Counted from the stretch's first letter, positions 1-9,996 are shown. The stretch is 43,264 nt of DNA from Polynucleobacter meluiroseus (GCA_945878885.1 CAMCUP010000001.1:75780-119043), one strand, 5' to 3'. Numbers and translations are program-made. The notes: generated from the letters alone by a model not told the origin.

Positions 1-1292
1 TCAGAAACAACCCGAATGCTATAAGCAAAATCTTCTGGGTTTGGCAATACAGGAATGAGCGCGCGCTTCGCTAAACGACCATGGCCAATTTCACGACGCT
101 TAGGGCTACCAACACGACCGGTTTCACCAGTAGCGAATGGGGGCATGTTGTAGTGGAACATGAAACGATCACGGTGCTCGCCTTCAAGTGCATCGATAAT
201 TTGCTCGTCGCGTGCAGTACCCAAGGTAGCTACTACCAAAGCCTGAGTTTCACCGCGGGTAAAGAGAGCTGAACCGTGTGTGCGGGGCAAAACACCACTA
301 CGAATTTCAATCGGGCGGACAGTGCGAGTATCGCGACCATCAATGCGCGGTTCGCCATTCAAAATTTGGCTACGTACAATTTTGCCTTCAATATCAAACA
401 AAATATTGCCCACGGCAACTTCATCAATGTCGCCGTCAAGTGCTAACTTAGCTAACACTTCTTTATTAATTTCTTTTAACTTAGTTGAGCGAGCCTGTTT
501 CTGACGCATTTGATAGGCCTCACGTAAAGGCGCTTCTGCTAGAGCTGTAATCTTAGCAATTAAAGGTTCATCCTTCGGCGCGGCTTGCCAATCCCATTCA
601 GGTTTACCAGCTTCGCGCACCATTTCTTGAATGGCGTTAATGGCAATTTGCATTTGATCGTGGCCATAAACTACAGCACCCAACATCACATCTTCTGGTA
701 ATTGTTGTGCTTCAGACTCAACCATTAAAACTGCAGCTTGAGTACCAGCCACAATTAAATCGAGCTCACTAGTTGCTTGCTCAGCGCGGGTTGGGTTCAG
801 TAAATACTGTCCATCACGATAACCCACGCGGGCTGCGCCAATGGGGCCATTAAATGGAATTCCTGAAATCGATAAAGCAGCTGATGCAGCAATTAAAGCG
901 GGGATATCCGACGGAATATCAGGGTTAATCGATAAAACATGAATAACTACTTGTACTTCGTTATAAAAACCTTCAGGAAATAGCGGGCGAATTGGCCGAT
1001 CGATTAAACGCGAAATTAAAGTTTCGCCTTCTGATGGGCGACCTTCACGCCTGAAAAAACCACCAGGAATTTTGCCTGCGGCATAGGTTTTTTCTAAATA
1101 ATCTACAGTCAAAGGGAAAAAATCTTGGCCGGGCTTGGCTGATTTTGAGGCTACAACCGTGGCTAAAACCACGGTATCGCCTACGTCAACGATAACCGCG
1201 CCGCCAGATTGACGTGCGATTTCGCCCGTTTCCATTGTTACCTGTTGTTGACCCCATTGAAAAGTCTTTACTACTTTTTTAAACATTGTCAT
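1..1292 (-). CDS. pnp: Polyribonucleotide nucleotidyltransferase (PNPase), 5' part; 3' end lies outside the window
   Basis: PNPase degrades RNA 3'-to-5' with phosphate and is a core degradosome-type exonuclease. About 430 codons are present, read leftward without a stop to the window edge; the family is usually about 700 residues, so the KH and S1 RNA-binding domains are missing here. The start at 1292 ([11 protein letters not shown]) is preceded by GGAGA (1301-1305) with 8 nt spacing; an in-frame ATG at 1286 is the alternative. The N-terminus continues [20 protein letters not shown], typical of RNase PH domain 1, and the segment at the window edge reads [16 protein letters not shown], typical of the second RNase PH domain. 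It lies downstream of rpsO in the same orientation, the classical rpsO-pnp arrangement. Family assignment is firm. Confidence 0.95.
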   Translation of the reverse strand, partial: MTMFKKVVKTFQWGQQQVTMETGEIARQSGGAVIVDVGDTVVLATVVASKSAKPGQDFFPLTVDYLEKTYAAGKIPGGFFRREGRPSEGETLISRLIDRPIRPLFPEGFYNEVQVVIHVLSINPDIPSDIPALIAASAALSISGIPFNGPIGAARVGYRDGQYLLNPTRAEQATSELDLIVAGTQAAVLMVESEAQQLPEDVMLGAVVYGHDQMQIAINAIQEMVREAGKPEWDWQAAPKDEPLIAKITALAEAPLREAYQMRQKQARSTKLKEINKEVLAKLALDGDIDEVAVGNILFDIEGKIVRSQILNGEPRIDGRDTRTVRPIEIRSGVLPRTHGSALFTRGETQALVVATLGTARDEQIIDALEGEHRDRFMFHYNMPPFATGETGRVGSPKRREIGHGRLAKRALIPVLPNPEDFAYSIRVVS

Positions 1293-1316
1293 TTTTACAT
1301 TCTCCAAATTGCGCTT

Positions 1317-1480
1317 GTGCATTCCGAATGGATGCTAAAAACAAGCTACTTAACGCTCGCCGGGGAAATGCAGCGCCTCGGCTACGCTGGAGCAATTCAA
1401 GATTACAAGGGATGCCATTCCAGTGGGGCACTCAGCGAAGGGAAATGGGGCTGAGAGACGCATTGGAATGACACGATCCC
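1317..1480. repeat. Compact palindromic (MITE-like) element between rpsO and pnp
   Basis: This stretch looks more GC-rich than its surroundings and is highly self-complementary. Its ends form near-perfect terminal inverted repeats: GTGCATTCCGAATG at 1317-1330 and CATTGGAATGACAC at 1461-1474 (reverse complement GTGTCATTCCAATG). The right half folds on itself: GGGAT (1409-1413) with ATCCC (1476-1480), CATTCCAGTG (1416-1425) with CATTGGAATG (1461-1470), and CTCAGC (1431-1436) with GCTGAG (1450-1455) around a 13-nt loop. GTCATTCC-type ends are common in small dispersed palindromic repeats of Proteobacteria. It falls in the presumed pnp leader. It could instead be a native RNA structure that controls pnp; copy number in the genome would decide. 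Confidence 0.55.
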
Positions 1481-1529
1481 CTAAACAGGTAATCTAGAAG
1501 CACTCAAACTGCTACTAAATGCCAGCCAA

Positions 1530-1799
1530 TTACTTACGGAGGCCTAACTTCTCAATCAATGCGCGATAACGATCCAAATCTTTGCCCTTGAGATAATCCA
1601 AGAGACGGCGACGACGCGAAACCATCTTCAACAAACCACGACGGCTGTGATGATCTTTGGCGTTTGCCTTGAAATGGGGTGTAAGGTCATTGATGCGAGC
1701 GGTTAATAAAGCCACCTGAACTTCGGGGCTACCCGTATCGTTTGCGCTACGCGCGTTTTCTTTGACGATTTCCGCCGTTTGACTATGAACTACTGACAT
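1530..1799 (-). CDS. rpsO: 30S ribosomal protein S15
   Basis: The product is an 89-residue S15 protein, the normal family length, which binds 16S rRNA in the platform of the small subunit. The conserved segments [30 protein letters not shown] and [11 protein letters not shown] are all present. The start ATG at 1799 follows AGGAGT with good spacing. It is transcribed leftward between leuA and pnp, and a promoter is visible at 1886-1914. In other bacteria S15 represses its own mRNA; its 5' leader here (1800-1885) holds only a short hairpin followed by six T, so any such control is inference. Confidence 0.98.
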   Translation of the reverse strand: MSVVHSQTAEIVKENARSANDTGSPEVQVALLTARINDLTPHFKANAKDHHSRRGLLKMVSRRRRLLDYLKGKDLDRYRALIEKLGLRK

Positions 1800-1885
1800 C
1801 GTATTACTCCTAACTTGCGAACACCTGAGCTTTCACCCTTTTAGTGTCGTGCGATTAAAAAAGCTTTATAAATCAAAGCCCTCGA

Positions 1886-1914
1886 ATTGTAGCAGAATTC
1901 AAAATAGAGGGCAA
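1886..1914 (-). promoter_or_regulatory. Sigma-70-type promoter for rpsO(-pnp)
   Basis: Read on the minus strand, TTGCCC (1909-1914) and TACAAT (1886-1891) are separated by exactly 17 nt, about 90 nt upstream of the rpsO start. The -35 matches consensus at 4 of 6 positions and the -10 at 5 of 6. The site lies in the leuA-rpsO gap. The only competing reading is that the flanking GCCCTC (1907-1912) and GAGGGC (1879-1884) form part of a leuA terminator. No transcription data are available. Confidence 0.55.
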
Positions 1915-1925
1915 TTCAATCCTAA

Positions 1926-3473
1926 TTAAGGGGTCATTTGAGCATTCAACTTCACATGACGTGGGTCATAAAGCTTGTTTAAGGCCGCTAAATACGCTTT
2001 CGCTGAAGCTGCAATGATGTCGGGGTCGGTACCTACGCCGTTGACAATGCGCCCCCCTTTTGCCAAACGCACAGTTACTTCACCCTGCGACTGGGTACCA
2101 GAGGTAATTGCATTCACTGAATATAAAAGCTGCTCAGCGCCACTTTGAGCCAAGGCTTCAATTGCATTTAAGCTCGCATCAACTGGGCCATTACCTTCGG
2201 CCTCAGAACTAACATCAGCATCGCCCATCCGAAAGCTTACTTTGGCCATTGGTCTCTCACCCGTTTTGGAATGCTGACTAAGACTAATAAAGTGATAAAA
2301 ATCGTGCTCTTCGGCGTGAGCTGCTTCAGACATAATCGCAATAATATCTTCGTCGAAGATTTCTGCTTTTTGATCGGCTAAGGTTTTAAAACGTACAAAG
2401 GCTTCATTAAAGTCAGCTTCCGACTCTAAAGTTAAGCCCAAATCATCTAAGCGCTGTTTAAAAGCATTACGACCTGATAATTTACCCAAGACAATTTTAT
2501 TTGCTGACCAACCAACATCTTCAGCACGCATAATTTCATAGGTTTCACGCGCTTTTAAAATACCATCTTGATGAATGCCCGAGGCATGTGAAAACGCATT
2601 TGCTCCAACCACCGCTTTATTGGGCTGCACCACAAAGCCAGTAATGTGTGAAACCAATTTTGAGGCTGGCACAATTTGCGTGGCGTCAATCGTCGAGACT
2701 AAGTTGAAGTAATCTTTGCGGGTACGCAAAGCCATCACAATCTCTTCTAATGAGGTATTACCTGCACGCTCTCCTAAGCCATTAATGGTGCACTCCACTT
2801 GACGCGCCCCACCAATCTTCACGCCAGCCAAAGAATTGGCTACAGCCATCCCTAAATCGTTATGACAATGCACCGACCAAACAGCTTTATCAGAGTTAGG
2901 CACGCGGATACGCAAGGTTTTAATAAACTCGCCATATAAATCAGGTATTGCATAACCAACTGTATCGGGAACATTAATGGTCGTTGCGCCAGCATCGATC
3001 ACCGCTTCAAATACACGGCATAAGAAATCCATTTCTGAGCGGTAACCGTCTTCAGCCGAAAATTCCACATCATTAGTTAAGTTACGCGCAAAGCGGACTG
3101 AGCGAATCGCTTGATCTAAGACTTGATCTGGCGTCATCCGTAATTTCACTTCCATATGCAATGGACTAGTGGCAATAAACGTATGGATGCGCTTTGCATT
3201 GGCAGCTTTTAAAGCATCAGCAGCTCGCGTAATATCGCGATCGTTGGCGCGCGCTAATGAGCAAACTATCGAATCTTTTACCGCTGCAGCAACTGCTGAG
3301 ATCGCGTCAAAATCACCATCCGAGCTAGCCGCAAAACCGGCTTCGATAACATCAACCTTGAGACGCTCCAGTTGGCGCGCGATGCGGACTTTTTCATCTT
3401 TAGTCATCGAAGCGCCAGGCGACTGCTCACCATCGCGCAAAGTGGTATCAAAAATAATTAATTTATCTGTCAT
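1926..3473 (-). CDS. leuA: 2-isopropylmalate synthase
   Basis: LeuA condenses 2-ketoisovalerate with acetyl-CoA, the committed step of leucine synthesis. The 515-residue length fits the long bacterial form. Catalytic and metal residues are present in [11 protein letters not shown] (R13, D14) and in the VHCHNDLG motif (H202, H204). The last ~120 residues match the C-terminal LeuA regulatory domain that binds leucine for feedback inhibition. The start ATG at 3473 follows GGAG at about 8 nt. The gene is preceded by a leucine-rich leader ORF and an intrinsic terminator (3545-3692), so it is probably controlled by attenuation as well as by feedback. It lies at the end of the ilvBNC-psd-pssA run. 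Confidence 0.97.
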   Translation of the reverse strand: MTDKLIIFDTTLRDGEQSPGASMTKDEKVRIARQLERLKVDVIEAGFAASSDGDFDAISAVAAAVKDSIVCSLARANDRDITRAADALKAANAKRIHTFIATSPLHMEVKLRMTPDQVLDQAIRSVRFARNLTNDVEFSAEDGYRSEMDFLCRVFEAVIDAGATTINVPDTVGYAIPDLYGEFIKTLRIRVPNSDKAVWSVHCHNDLGMAVANSLAGVKIGGARQVECTINGLGERAGNTSLEEIVMALRTRKDYFNLVSTIDATQIVPASKLVSHITGFVVQPNKAVVGANAFSHASGIHQDGILKARETYEIMRAEDVGWSANKIVLGKLSGRNAFKQRLDDLGLTLESEADFNEAFVRFKTLADQKAEIFDEDIIAIMSEAAHAEEHDFYHFISLSQHSKTGERPMAKVSFRMGDADVSSEAEGNGPVDASLNAIEALAQSGAEQLLYSVNAITSGTQSQGEVTVRLAKGGRIVNGVGTDPDIIAASAKAYLAALNKLYDPRHVKLNAQMTP

Positions 3474-3544
3474 GGCTAATCTCCAAAAAATCGTTACTTA
3501 CTTCAAGCTCGCTTCAAGCGCTTTATTAAGCTAATGCAAGCTAC

Positions 3545-3573
3545 AAAACAAAAACCCCAGCAATTTGCTGGGG
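3545..3573 (-). terminator. Intrinsic terminator/attenuator hairpin in the leuA leader
   Basis: On the minus strand a GC-rich stem, CCCCAGC with GCTGGGG (3555-3561 and 3567-3573) around a 5-nt A/T loop, is followed directly by TTTTTGTTTT (3545-3554), a textbook Rho-independent terminator. It sits between the leader ORF and the leuA start, about 70 nt upstream of leuA. Its 5' arm (GCCCCAGC, 3567-3574) can instead pair with GCTTGGGGC inside the leader ORF (3628-3636), with one bulge, giving an antiterminator. A second hairpin (3588-3595 with 3606-3613, TTAATGAA/TTCATTAA) lies between the two. This arrangement is that of translation-coupled attenuation. Confidence 0.85.
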
Positions 3574-3614
3574 CCGGTATGTTTGGATTAATGAATCAAT
3601 CTGGTTTCATTAAC

Positions 3615-3692
3615 TCAAGGCTTACCCGCCCCAAGCGCTAGGCTTAGTGCTAATAGAAGCAGGGCTAAATTAGGGGTTAAATTCATCAACAT
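3615..3692 (-). CDS. leuL: leu operon leader peptide (25 residues, 10 leucines)
   Basis: This short ORF reads ATG TTG ATG AAT ... and ends with TGA at 3615. It encodes 25 residues of which 10 are leucine, including four consecutive Leu codons (CTG CTT CTA TTA, codons 11-14) and further Leu codons at 16, 18 and 20. It is followed by a terminator hairpin and leuA. A ribosome stalled at the Leu run would leave 3628-3636 free to pair with the terminator's 5' arm, allowing read-through; a ribosome reaching the stop would cover it and let the terminator form. Composition, position and alternative pairing all agree, although expression is not shown. The name leuL is by analogy with enterobacterial leaders. 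Confidence 0.8.
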   Translation of the reverse strand: MLMNLTPNLALLLLALSLALGAGKP

Positions 3693-3720
3693 AGAATAAC
3701 TATACATCAATTTTGGCAAG

Positions 3721-4593
3721 TTAGGCTTTTACAGCAAAGCGGCGCCAAACCCAGATTACATAGCCTGATACCGAATAAACGACAAACAGAGCAAATAAGG
3801 TGACCGGTGGGTTTGAAGAAATCAGTACAAAACCAAGAATAAGTAAAACCATGACCCAAAACGGCACGCGGTAGCGAACATCCAGAGCCTTGCCGCTATA
3901 GAAGTGTCCATTTGAAACCATCGTTAAGCCAGCATAAACAGTAATGAAGAAAGTAACCCAAGGAATAGCATAATCTTTGACGGGCAATTTATTGTCATCA
4001 GCCAGCCAAATAAAACCTGCTAATAAAGCCGCCGCAGCGGGGCTCGGCAAGCCTTGAAAAAATTTCTTATCTACTACGGTTGTATTGATATTAAAGCGAG
4101 CTAAACGGAGTGCCGCGCCAGCGCAATAGGTAAAAGCAGCTAACCAACCCCACTTACCTAAATCTTTTAAGACCCACTCGTATGCCACCAAAGCGGGAGC
4201 AACGCCAAACGAAACCATGTCGGATAAAGAATCATATTGCTCACCAAAGGCGCTTTGTGTATTGGTCATTCGCGCTACTCGGCCATCCATGCCATCTAAC
4301 ACCAGCGCGGCAAAAATCGCTATCGCAGCAGTTTCAAAATGATGGTTCATTCCGTTCACAATTGCAAAGAAGCCACAAAATAAAGCTGCAGTTGTAAAGG
4401 CATTTGGTAATAAATAAATACCCTTACTACGTAAGCGGGGCTTCGCTTCGCTTTCTTGTTCCACTTCAAAGTCGGGATGATCATCGGCCGCAAGATGAGC
4501 CTCGGTCTCCCAAGCATCGGCTGAGCGCCCTAAAGTACGTTTACGATTTAAACGAGTACGCTCTTGGCGCAGGCGCCGACGAAATGGCATCAC
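3721..4593 (-). CDS. pssA: CDP-diacylglycerol--serine O-phosphatidyltransferase
   Basis: PssA makes phosphatidylserine from CDP-diacylglycerol and serine in the inner membrane. The CDP-alcohol phosphotransferase motif is complete: D103-G104-x2-A107-R108-x8-G117-x3-D121-x3-D125. Several hydrophobic segments follow, consistent with a polytopic membrane protein. The first ~55 residues are charged and hydrophilic, an N-terminal extension before the membrane domain (which begins near [10 protein letters not shown]). The 290-residue length fits type II PssA with such an extension. It overlaps psd by 4 nt, so synthesis of PS and its conversion to PE are likely translationally coupled. Confidence 0.95.
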   Translation of the reverse strand: MMPFRRRLRQERTRLNRKRTLGRSADAWETEAHLAADDHPDFEVEQESEAKPRLRSKGIYLLPNAFTTAALFCGFFAIVNGMNHHFETAAIAIFAALVLDGMDGRVARMTNTQSAFGEQYDSLSDMVSFGVAPALVAYEWVLKDLGKWGWLAAFTYCAGAALRLARFNINTTVVDKKFFQGLPSPAAAALLAGFIWLADDNKLPVKDYAIPWVTFFITVYAGLTMVSNGHFYSGKALDVRYRVPFWVMVLLILGFVLISSNPPVTLFALFVVYSVSGYVIWVWRRFAVKA

Positions 4594-5240
4594 GTATCTA
4601 ACCCTGGTAAGCGCGCTAGCGCAGTTTTGGTAGCGAACACAATATCACCTACGCTAACTAATGGCTCGGCTGTTAGAGGAAAGTACACATCGACCCGTGA
4701 ACCAAAGCGAATGAAACCATACCGCTCACCGCGCGTAACCCGATCACCCACATGCACATAACATAAAATACGTCTTGCAATGAGGCCAGCGACTTGCACT
4801 AAAGTAACGGTTTGTCCATTAGCCTCAATCACTACCGCATTACGTTCATTTTCTGTTGAAGCTTTATCAAGATCGGCATTCACAAATGAGCCCGGAAAAT
4901 ATTGAATACTCCGCACATGCCCAGTAACTGCAATTCGGTTCGAATGAACATTAAAAACATTCATAAAAACACTCATTTTTAAAGCTTCGCGACCAGCATA
5001 TGGGTCATTGCACACTTCAACTGCCACAATACGACCATCAGCTGGCGACACTACTAAATCGCGACCTAATGGGGCAATACGCTGTGGGTCGCGAAAAAAC
5101 TGCAAGACAAAAAAGAAGATAACCCACAATGGCCAAGACCACAATAAACCACCAAAATGCTGAACGATTAAAATCACAATCGCCAGACCAATTAAATAAG
5201 GCCAGCCTTCTTTAGCAATAATGGGATGCGGATACATCAT
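4590..5240 (-). CDS. psd: Phosphatidylserine decarboxylase proenzyme
   Basis: Psd converts phosphatidylserine to phosphatidylethanolamine and needs a pyruvoyl group made by self-cleavage. The 216-residue length matches the short, soluble-domain PSD class. A membrane-anchoring hydrophobic stretch covers residues ~14-48, and the cleavage site is GS in [11 protein letters not shown] (G180-S181). Other conserved segments are SPADGRIV and NVFNVHSNR. It lies between ilvC (21 nt away) and pssA (4-nt overlap). The linkage of phospholipid genes to ilv genes is common in Burkholderiales, to my knowledge. Confidence 0.95.
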   Translation of the reverse strand: MMYPHPIIAKEGWPYLIGLAIVILIVQHFGGLLWSWPLWVIFFFVLQFFRDPQRIAPLGRDLVVSPADGRIVAVEVCNDPYAGREALKMSVFMNVFNVHSNRIAVTGHVRSIQYFPGSFVNADLDKASTENERNAVVIEANGQTVTLVQVAGLIARRILCYVHVGDRVTRGERYGFIRFGSRVDVYFPLTAEPLVSVGDIVFATKTALARLPGLDT

Positions 5241-5260
5241 AAAAAGTTACTTATTGCCAT

Positions 5261-6292
<1,032 letters not shown>

Positions 6293-6346
6293 TTAATATA
6301 AGTTATAGCGAATACGGGGACGGCGACTGCGAAATTAGAACACCAA

Positions 6347-6838
6347 TTACACTTTAAGAATGCGTTCTCCACGGCCAATACCAGTAGTACCAGAGCGAAC
6401 TGTCTCGAGAATAGATACCCGATCAATCGAATCGATAAAGGCATCAAGCTTCGTGTTATCACCAGTGAGCTCAATGGTGTAGCATTTATCCGTCACATCA
6501 ATAATGCGCCCGCGAAAAATATCGGCAGTACGTTTTAATTCTTCGCGTTCCTTGCCAACTGCACGCACTTTAATCATCATTAATTCACGCTCAATATGTG
6601 GGCCTTCAGTCAAATCAAATACCTTGACAACTTCAACCAAGCGATTCAAGTGCTTAGTAATTTGCTCAATAACATCATCCGAGCCAATCGTGACGATAGT
6701 CATACGTGATAGTGAGGGATCTTCAGTTGGCGCAACACTGAGGGTTTCAATGTTGTAACCACGCGCCGAAAATAAACCCACCACGCGCGACAAGGCGCCA
6801 GGTTCATTTTCAAGTAAAACTGAAATAATGTGGCGCAT
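6347..6838 (-). CDS. ilvN: Acetolactate synthase small (regulatory) subunit
   Basis: The 163-residue protein starts MRHIISVLLENEPGALSRVV, the ACT-domain signature of AHAS regulatory subunits, and continues through a second regulatory domain ending GTTGIGRGERILKV. It binds valine and stimulates and feedback-inhibits the catalytic subunit. Its ATG overlaps the ilvB stop (TAATG), so the two subunits are probably made by coupled translation. The name ilvH is used for the same family in some genomes. Confidence 0.96.
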   Translation of the reverse strand: MRHIISVLLENEPGALSRVVGLFSARGYNIETLSVAPTEDPSLSRMTIVTIGSDDVIEQITKHLNRLVEVVKVFDLTEGPHIERELMMIKVRAVGKEREELKRTADIFRGRIIDVTDKCYTIELTGDNTKLDAFIDSIDRVSILETVRSGTTGIGRGERILKV

Positions 6839-8616
6839 TACAGCTCCTCGCTACCTAACAGCATTTCAGTAATGCCTTTACCCGATTGCACCATTGGCCA
6901 AACGTTCTCCTCTGGATCAGTTTGAAAATCCATAAAGACCGTGCGATCTTTTAAACGAATTGCTTCTTTTAGGGCTGGCTCAACATCAGCTTTCTTTTCA
7001 ATCAACATGCCTACGTGACCAAAAGCTTCCGCCAACTTCACAAAGTCTGGCAAAGAATCCATGTATGAGCTGGAATAGCGGCGGTTATAGGTAAGCTCTT
7101 GCCACTGCCGTACCATGCCCAAATAGCGATTATTTAATGAAACAATTTTGACTGGCGTGTTGTATTGCTTGCAAGTCGATAATTCTTGAATACACATTTG
7201 AATTGAGCCCTCACCTGTAATAGTGAAAACATCTTTATCGGGAAAGGCTTTTTTAATACCCATGGCGTAAGGCAAGCCAACTCCCATAGTGCCTAAGCCC
7301 CCAGAATTAATCCAACGGCGCGGTTTATCAAATTTATAAAACTGTGCAGCCCACATTTGATGCTGACCAACGTCAGAGCAAATAAAGGCATCGCCACCAG
7401 TGAGTTCAAATAATTTTTCAACTACATACTGTGGTTTCACAATTTGCGACTCACGATCGTACTTCAGGCAATCTTTCTTACGCCATTCATTAATTTGTTG
7501 CCACCAAGCAGCTAACTGAGCCTCATTTTTCAATGGACCAGCTGCCTTCAGTTGCGCAGTCATCTCAAGCAAAACGTCTTTGAGATCGCCCACAATAGGT
7601 ATATCGACCTTAACGCGTTTTGAAATAACCGAAGGATCAATATCGATATGAATAATTTTGCGTGGATGACTAGCAAAATGTTCTGGATTGCCAATGACGC
7701 GATCATCAAAACGCGCACCAATCGCAATTAAGACATCACTGTGTTGCATGGCCATATTGGCTTCATAGGTACCGTGCATGCCCAACATGCCCAAAAACTG
7801 AGGGCTAGTACCAGGAAATCCACCCAAACCCATTAGCGTATTGGTAACGGGGTAACCCAATAAATCAGCAAAGGTTTTTAACTCGGGTGCAGCGTTGCCC
7901 AAAATAATGCCGCCACCGGTATAAATATAAGGGCGTTCAGCTTGCTGAAGCAATGCTACTGCTTTACGAATTTGACCGCTATGGCCCTTCAATACAGGAT
8001 TGTACGAGCGCATGCTTAATTCAGCAGGATAGTGAAAGGGTGCTTTAGCTGCCGAAACATCTTTTGGAATATCAACCAAAACTGGGCCAGGACGCCCTGT
8101 TTGAGCAATATGAAACGCTTTTTTCAAGGTTAAGGCTAAATCCTTAACATCCTTAACTAAAAAATTATGCTTAACGATTGGCCGCGTAATACCAACGGTA
8201 TCTGCCTCTTGAAACGCATCTTCACCAATCGCATAAGTAGGTACGTTGCCAGAAATGATCACCATGGGAATTGAATCGGTATACGCCGTAGCAATACCGG
8301 TAACAGCATTAGTTACGCCAGGGCCCGAAGTAACTAGGGCAACACCAACTTTACCAGTCGCACGCGCATAGCCATCGGCAGCATGCACTGCTGCTTGCTC
8401 ATGGCGCACCAATATGTGTTCAAACTTATCTTGTTTAAAGATTTCATCATAAATAAATAGGACCGCACCACCGGGATAACCCCAAACATACTCAACACCC
8501 TCAGCATGCAAGGCATTGACGAGCATTTCGGCACCGATCATTTCGGGGCCAGTTTTTTGAGAAACGGGGGAGGAATTGGCCTTTGGGGCCAAGAATTCTG
8601 CGCTACTGGTATTCAT
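6838..8616 (-). CDS. ilvB: Acetolactate synthase large (catalytic) subunit
   Basis: This thiamine-diphosphate enzyme makes acetolactate or acetohydroxybutyrate, the first common step of branched-chain synthesis. Its 592 residues show the N-terminal TPP pyrimidine-binding domain (GYPGGAVLFIYDEI, VRHEQAAVHAADGYARATG with the catalytic Glu), a central FAD-type domain, and the C-terminal pyrophosphate-binding domain (ITGEGSIQMCIQELSTC ... LNNRYLGMV). The motif reads GEG rather than GDG, which I recall as usual for Burkholderiales homologues. The start at 8616 has AAAGGA about 6 nt upstream. It is the first gene of the leftward ilvBNC run. No clear leader peptide or terminator was found upstream. 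Confidence 0.97.
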   Translation of the reverse strand: MNTSSAEFLAPKANSSPVSQKTGPEMIGAEMLVNALHAEGVEYVWGYPGGAVLFIYDEIFKQDKFEHILVRHEQAAVHAADGYARATGKVGVALVTSGPGVTNAVTGIATAYTDSIPMVIISGNVPTYAIGEDAFQEADTVGITRPIVKHNFLVKDVKDLALTLKKAFHIAQTGRPGPVLVDIPKDVSAAKAPFHYPAELSMRSYNPVLKGHSGQIRKAVALLQQAERPYIYTGGGIILGNAAPELKTFADLLGYPVTNTLMGLGGFPGTSPQFLGMLGMHGTYEANMAMQHSDVLIAIGARFDDRVIGNPEHFASHPRKIIHIDIDPSVISKRVKVDIPIVGDLKDVLLEMTAQLKAAGPLKNEAQLAAWWQQINEWRKKDCLKYDRESQIVKPQYVVEKLFELTGGDAFICSDVGQHQMWAAQFYKFDKPRRWINSGGLGTMGVGLPYAMGIKKAFPDKDVFTITGEGSIQMCIQELSTCKQYNTPVKIVSLNNRYLGMVRQWQELTYNRRYSSSYMDSLPDFVKLAEAFGHVGMLIEKKADVEPALKEAIRLKDRTVFMDFQTDPEENVWPMVQSGKGITEMLLGSEEL

Positions 8617-8837
8617 TTCATTTCCTTTGCAATTTTCGGCAAAAAATTGTTTAGTCAGCCCTTTCCTAGACTTTTGGACTTGGTTTGGGCGGCGCTGCTG
8701 CTTAAAATTAAAGCAAAAATAAAAGCCACTTCTTGAATGGTTTTTAAGTGTTGAGCCTTAGATTGTAAAGCAATACCCTAGAATGGTGGTGAAAACCCTT
8801 ATTTAACCGTAAATTTGCCCTTTTATATCTAGCCATA
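8617..8837. other. Divergent intergenic region between ilvB and the sigma factor gene
   Basis: These 221 nt separate two divergent genes and must hold both promoters. On the minus strand TACAAT occurs in TTGCTTTACAATC, but no -35 hexamer lies at the right distance. Next to ilvB, CAATTTT and AAAATTG form a weak hairpin with a 6-nt loop just upstream of the ribosome binding site. I could not assign promoters with confidence. Confidence 0.4.
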
Positions 8838-9407
8838 ATGGCCACTCCCCAAGAGTTATCGCACTTCCTTAGTGCCACCGAAAAACGTGCTTTTAAGCAG
8901 GCGGTATATGCCGTACGCGACGATGATGGGGCTCTCGATATTGTCCAAGATGCGATGATTAAGTTAGCTGAAAAATACGGCGACAGGCCTGCTGCAGAGC
9001 TTCCGCTAATCTTTACCCGTATTTTGCAAAACCGCATTCATGATTGGTTTCGACGTCAAAAGGTACGAAATACTTGGGTTACCTTGTTTTCGACCTTAGG
9101 GAAAAAACATCCTGAAAATGACGATTACGATCCTCTAGAGCACTTAATGGCACCAGATGACAGCAGTTTTCATCAGGATGGTGCACAGCATTTAGAGCAA
9201 ACTCAGCTAATCGCTATCCTTGAAGCGGAAATATCAAAATTACCAAGTCGTCAACAAGAAGCCTTCCTAATGCGTTATTGGGAGGAGTTCAGCATTACCG
9301 ATACCGCCCTTGCAATGGGATGCAGCGAGGGTAGCGTAAAAACTCACTGCTCCCGTGCCACCCAAGCATTAGCAAAGGCATTAAAAGCCAAAGGAATTTC
9401 GCTGTGA
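8838..9407 (+). CDS. ECF-type (sigma-70 family) RNA polymerase sigma factor
   Basis: The 189-residue protein has a sigma region 2 (DIVQDAMIKLAEKYGDRP ... FTRILQNRIHDWFRRQKV, residues ~35-75) and a region 4 helix-turn-helix (LPSRQQEAFLMRYWEEFS ... MGCSEGSVKTHCSRATQAL, residues ~135-185), with no region 1 or 3, the ECF layout. It directs RNA polymerase to a small alternative regulon. The ATG at 8838 has no strong Shine-Dalgarno, and the gene may be weakly translated. The next gene overlaps by 4 nt and encodes a one-TM protein, the usual position of an anti-sigma factor. The stimulus and target promoters are unknown. Confidence 0.9.
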   Translation: MATPQELSHFLSATEKRAFKQAVYAVRDDDGALDIVQDAMIKLAEKYGDRPAAELPLIFTRILQNRIHDWFRRQKVRNTWVTLFSTLGKKHPENDDYDPLEHLMAPDDSSFHQDGAQHLEQTQLIAILEAEISKLPSRQQEAFLMRYWEEFSITDTALAMGCSEGSVKTHCSRATQALAKALKAKGISL

Positions 9408-9982
9408 ACCGCCCCACCAACTCTATTAGCCCCACCCATTCTTTACAGTCAAACCAAGAACCTTTAGGTTTAACTGCTACGCCCACAGAAACGCAATTTG
9501 CGTTGGCTGCAGCTGCCCTGTTACATCAAGGCACGCTAAACCTTGCCCCCAAAATTAGCGATCGCCTGTTTGCCGCTCGGTTACAAGCTCTTCGCGCACA
9601 AAAATCAAGTAGTTTGCTGGGCTGGCAGCGTTGGTTTACCCCTTTGGCTGTTAGTCAGTCGGCCAGCTACTCGAATAATAAAACTCGTAGCCAATTTAGC
9701 AGCAATGCCGAGCATGGTCCCTGGTTCAATAGCTTCATGTGGCTTATCGCCTGCGTGGTAGTTATTTTTAGTCTGATGGCAATTACCGACTGGCAACAAG
9801 AATCACGCTTACAAGATCTTGCTGTGCTCGATGCAGCCATTCTCACCGATGATGTACCACCTAACGCCTATACTGATAGCGGCTTTTTAGCTTTTTTAAA
9901 GGCTAGTCGCGATGGCGGTGCAGATGTTAATGCCGATACTCTCGAGCCAGCTACAGCCGCTAAAACACCTTCTCCCTCTTAA
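9404..9982 (+). CDS. DUF3619 family membrane protein, possible anti-sigma factor
   Basis: It starts with GTG at 9404, overlapping the sigma gene stop (GTGA), with GGAA upstream. The 192 residues comprise a cytoplasmic-looking N-terminal part (conserved ALAAAALLHQGTLNLAPKIS and RLFAARLQALRAQ, residues ~33-68), one hydrophobic segment (SFMWLIACVVVIFSLMAI, ~110-127) and a C-terminal tail with conserved acidic/proline segments. This matches DUF3619, a family found next to sigma factors in Burkholderiales. The overlap with a sigma gene and the one-TM layout are those of an anti-sigma factor, but no known anti-sigma motif is seen, so that role is inference. Confidence 0.8.
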   Translation: MNRPTNSISPTHSLQSNQEPLGLTATPTETQFALAAAALLHQGTLNLAPKISDRLFAARLQALRAQKSSSLLGWQRWFTPLAVSQSASYSNNKTRSQFSSNAEHGPWFNSFMWLIACVVVIFSLMAITDWQQESRLQDLAVLDAAILTDDVPPNAYTDSGFLAFLKASRDGGADVNADTLEPATAAKTPSPS

Positions 9983-9996
9983 GTATCCGCAAAGTT

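Noticed and set aside
81..504. Rightward open frames near the window start
   Set aside because: They lie antisense to pnp, whose leftward frame matches PNPase throughout; no homology or ribosome binding site supports them.
1293..1529. E. coli-type RNase III-processed pnp leader hairpin
   Set aside because: A hairpin exists, but the terminal inverted repeats and better pairing on the opposite strand favour a mobile or dispersed repeat; the E. coli pnp leader structure itself was not recognised.
8617..8837. A GTG-started leader-like frame with Leu/Ile codons upstream of ilvB
   Set aside because: It is only a short hydrophobic stretch with no consecutive regulatory codons and no terminator hairpin with a T-run between it and ilvB, unlike the leuA leader.
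8744..9037. Leftward 97-codon frame antisense to the sigma factor
   Set aside because: It overlaps the well-supported sigma gene on the other strand and has no family features.
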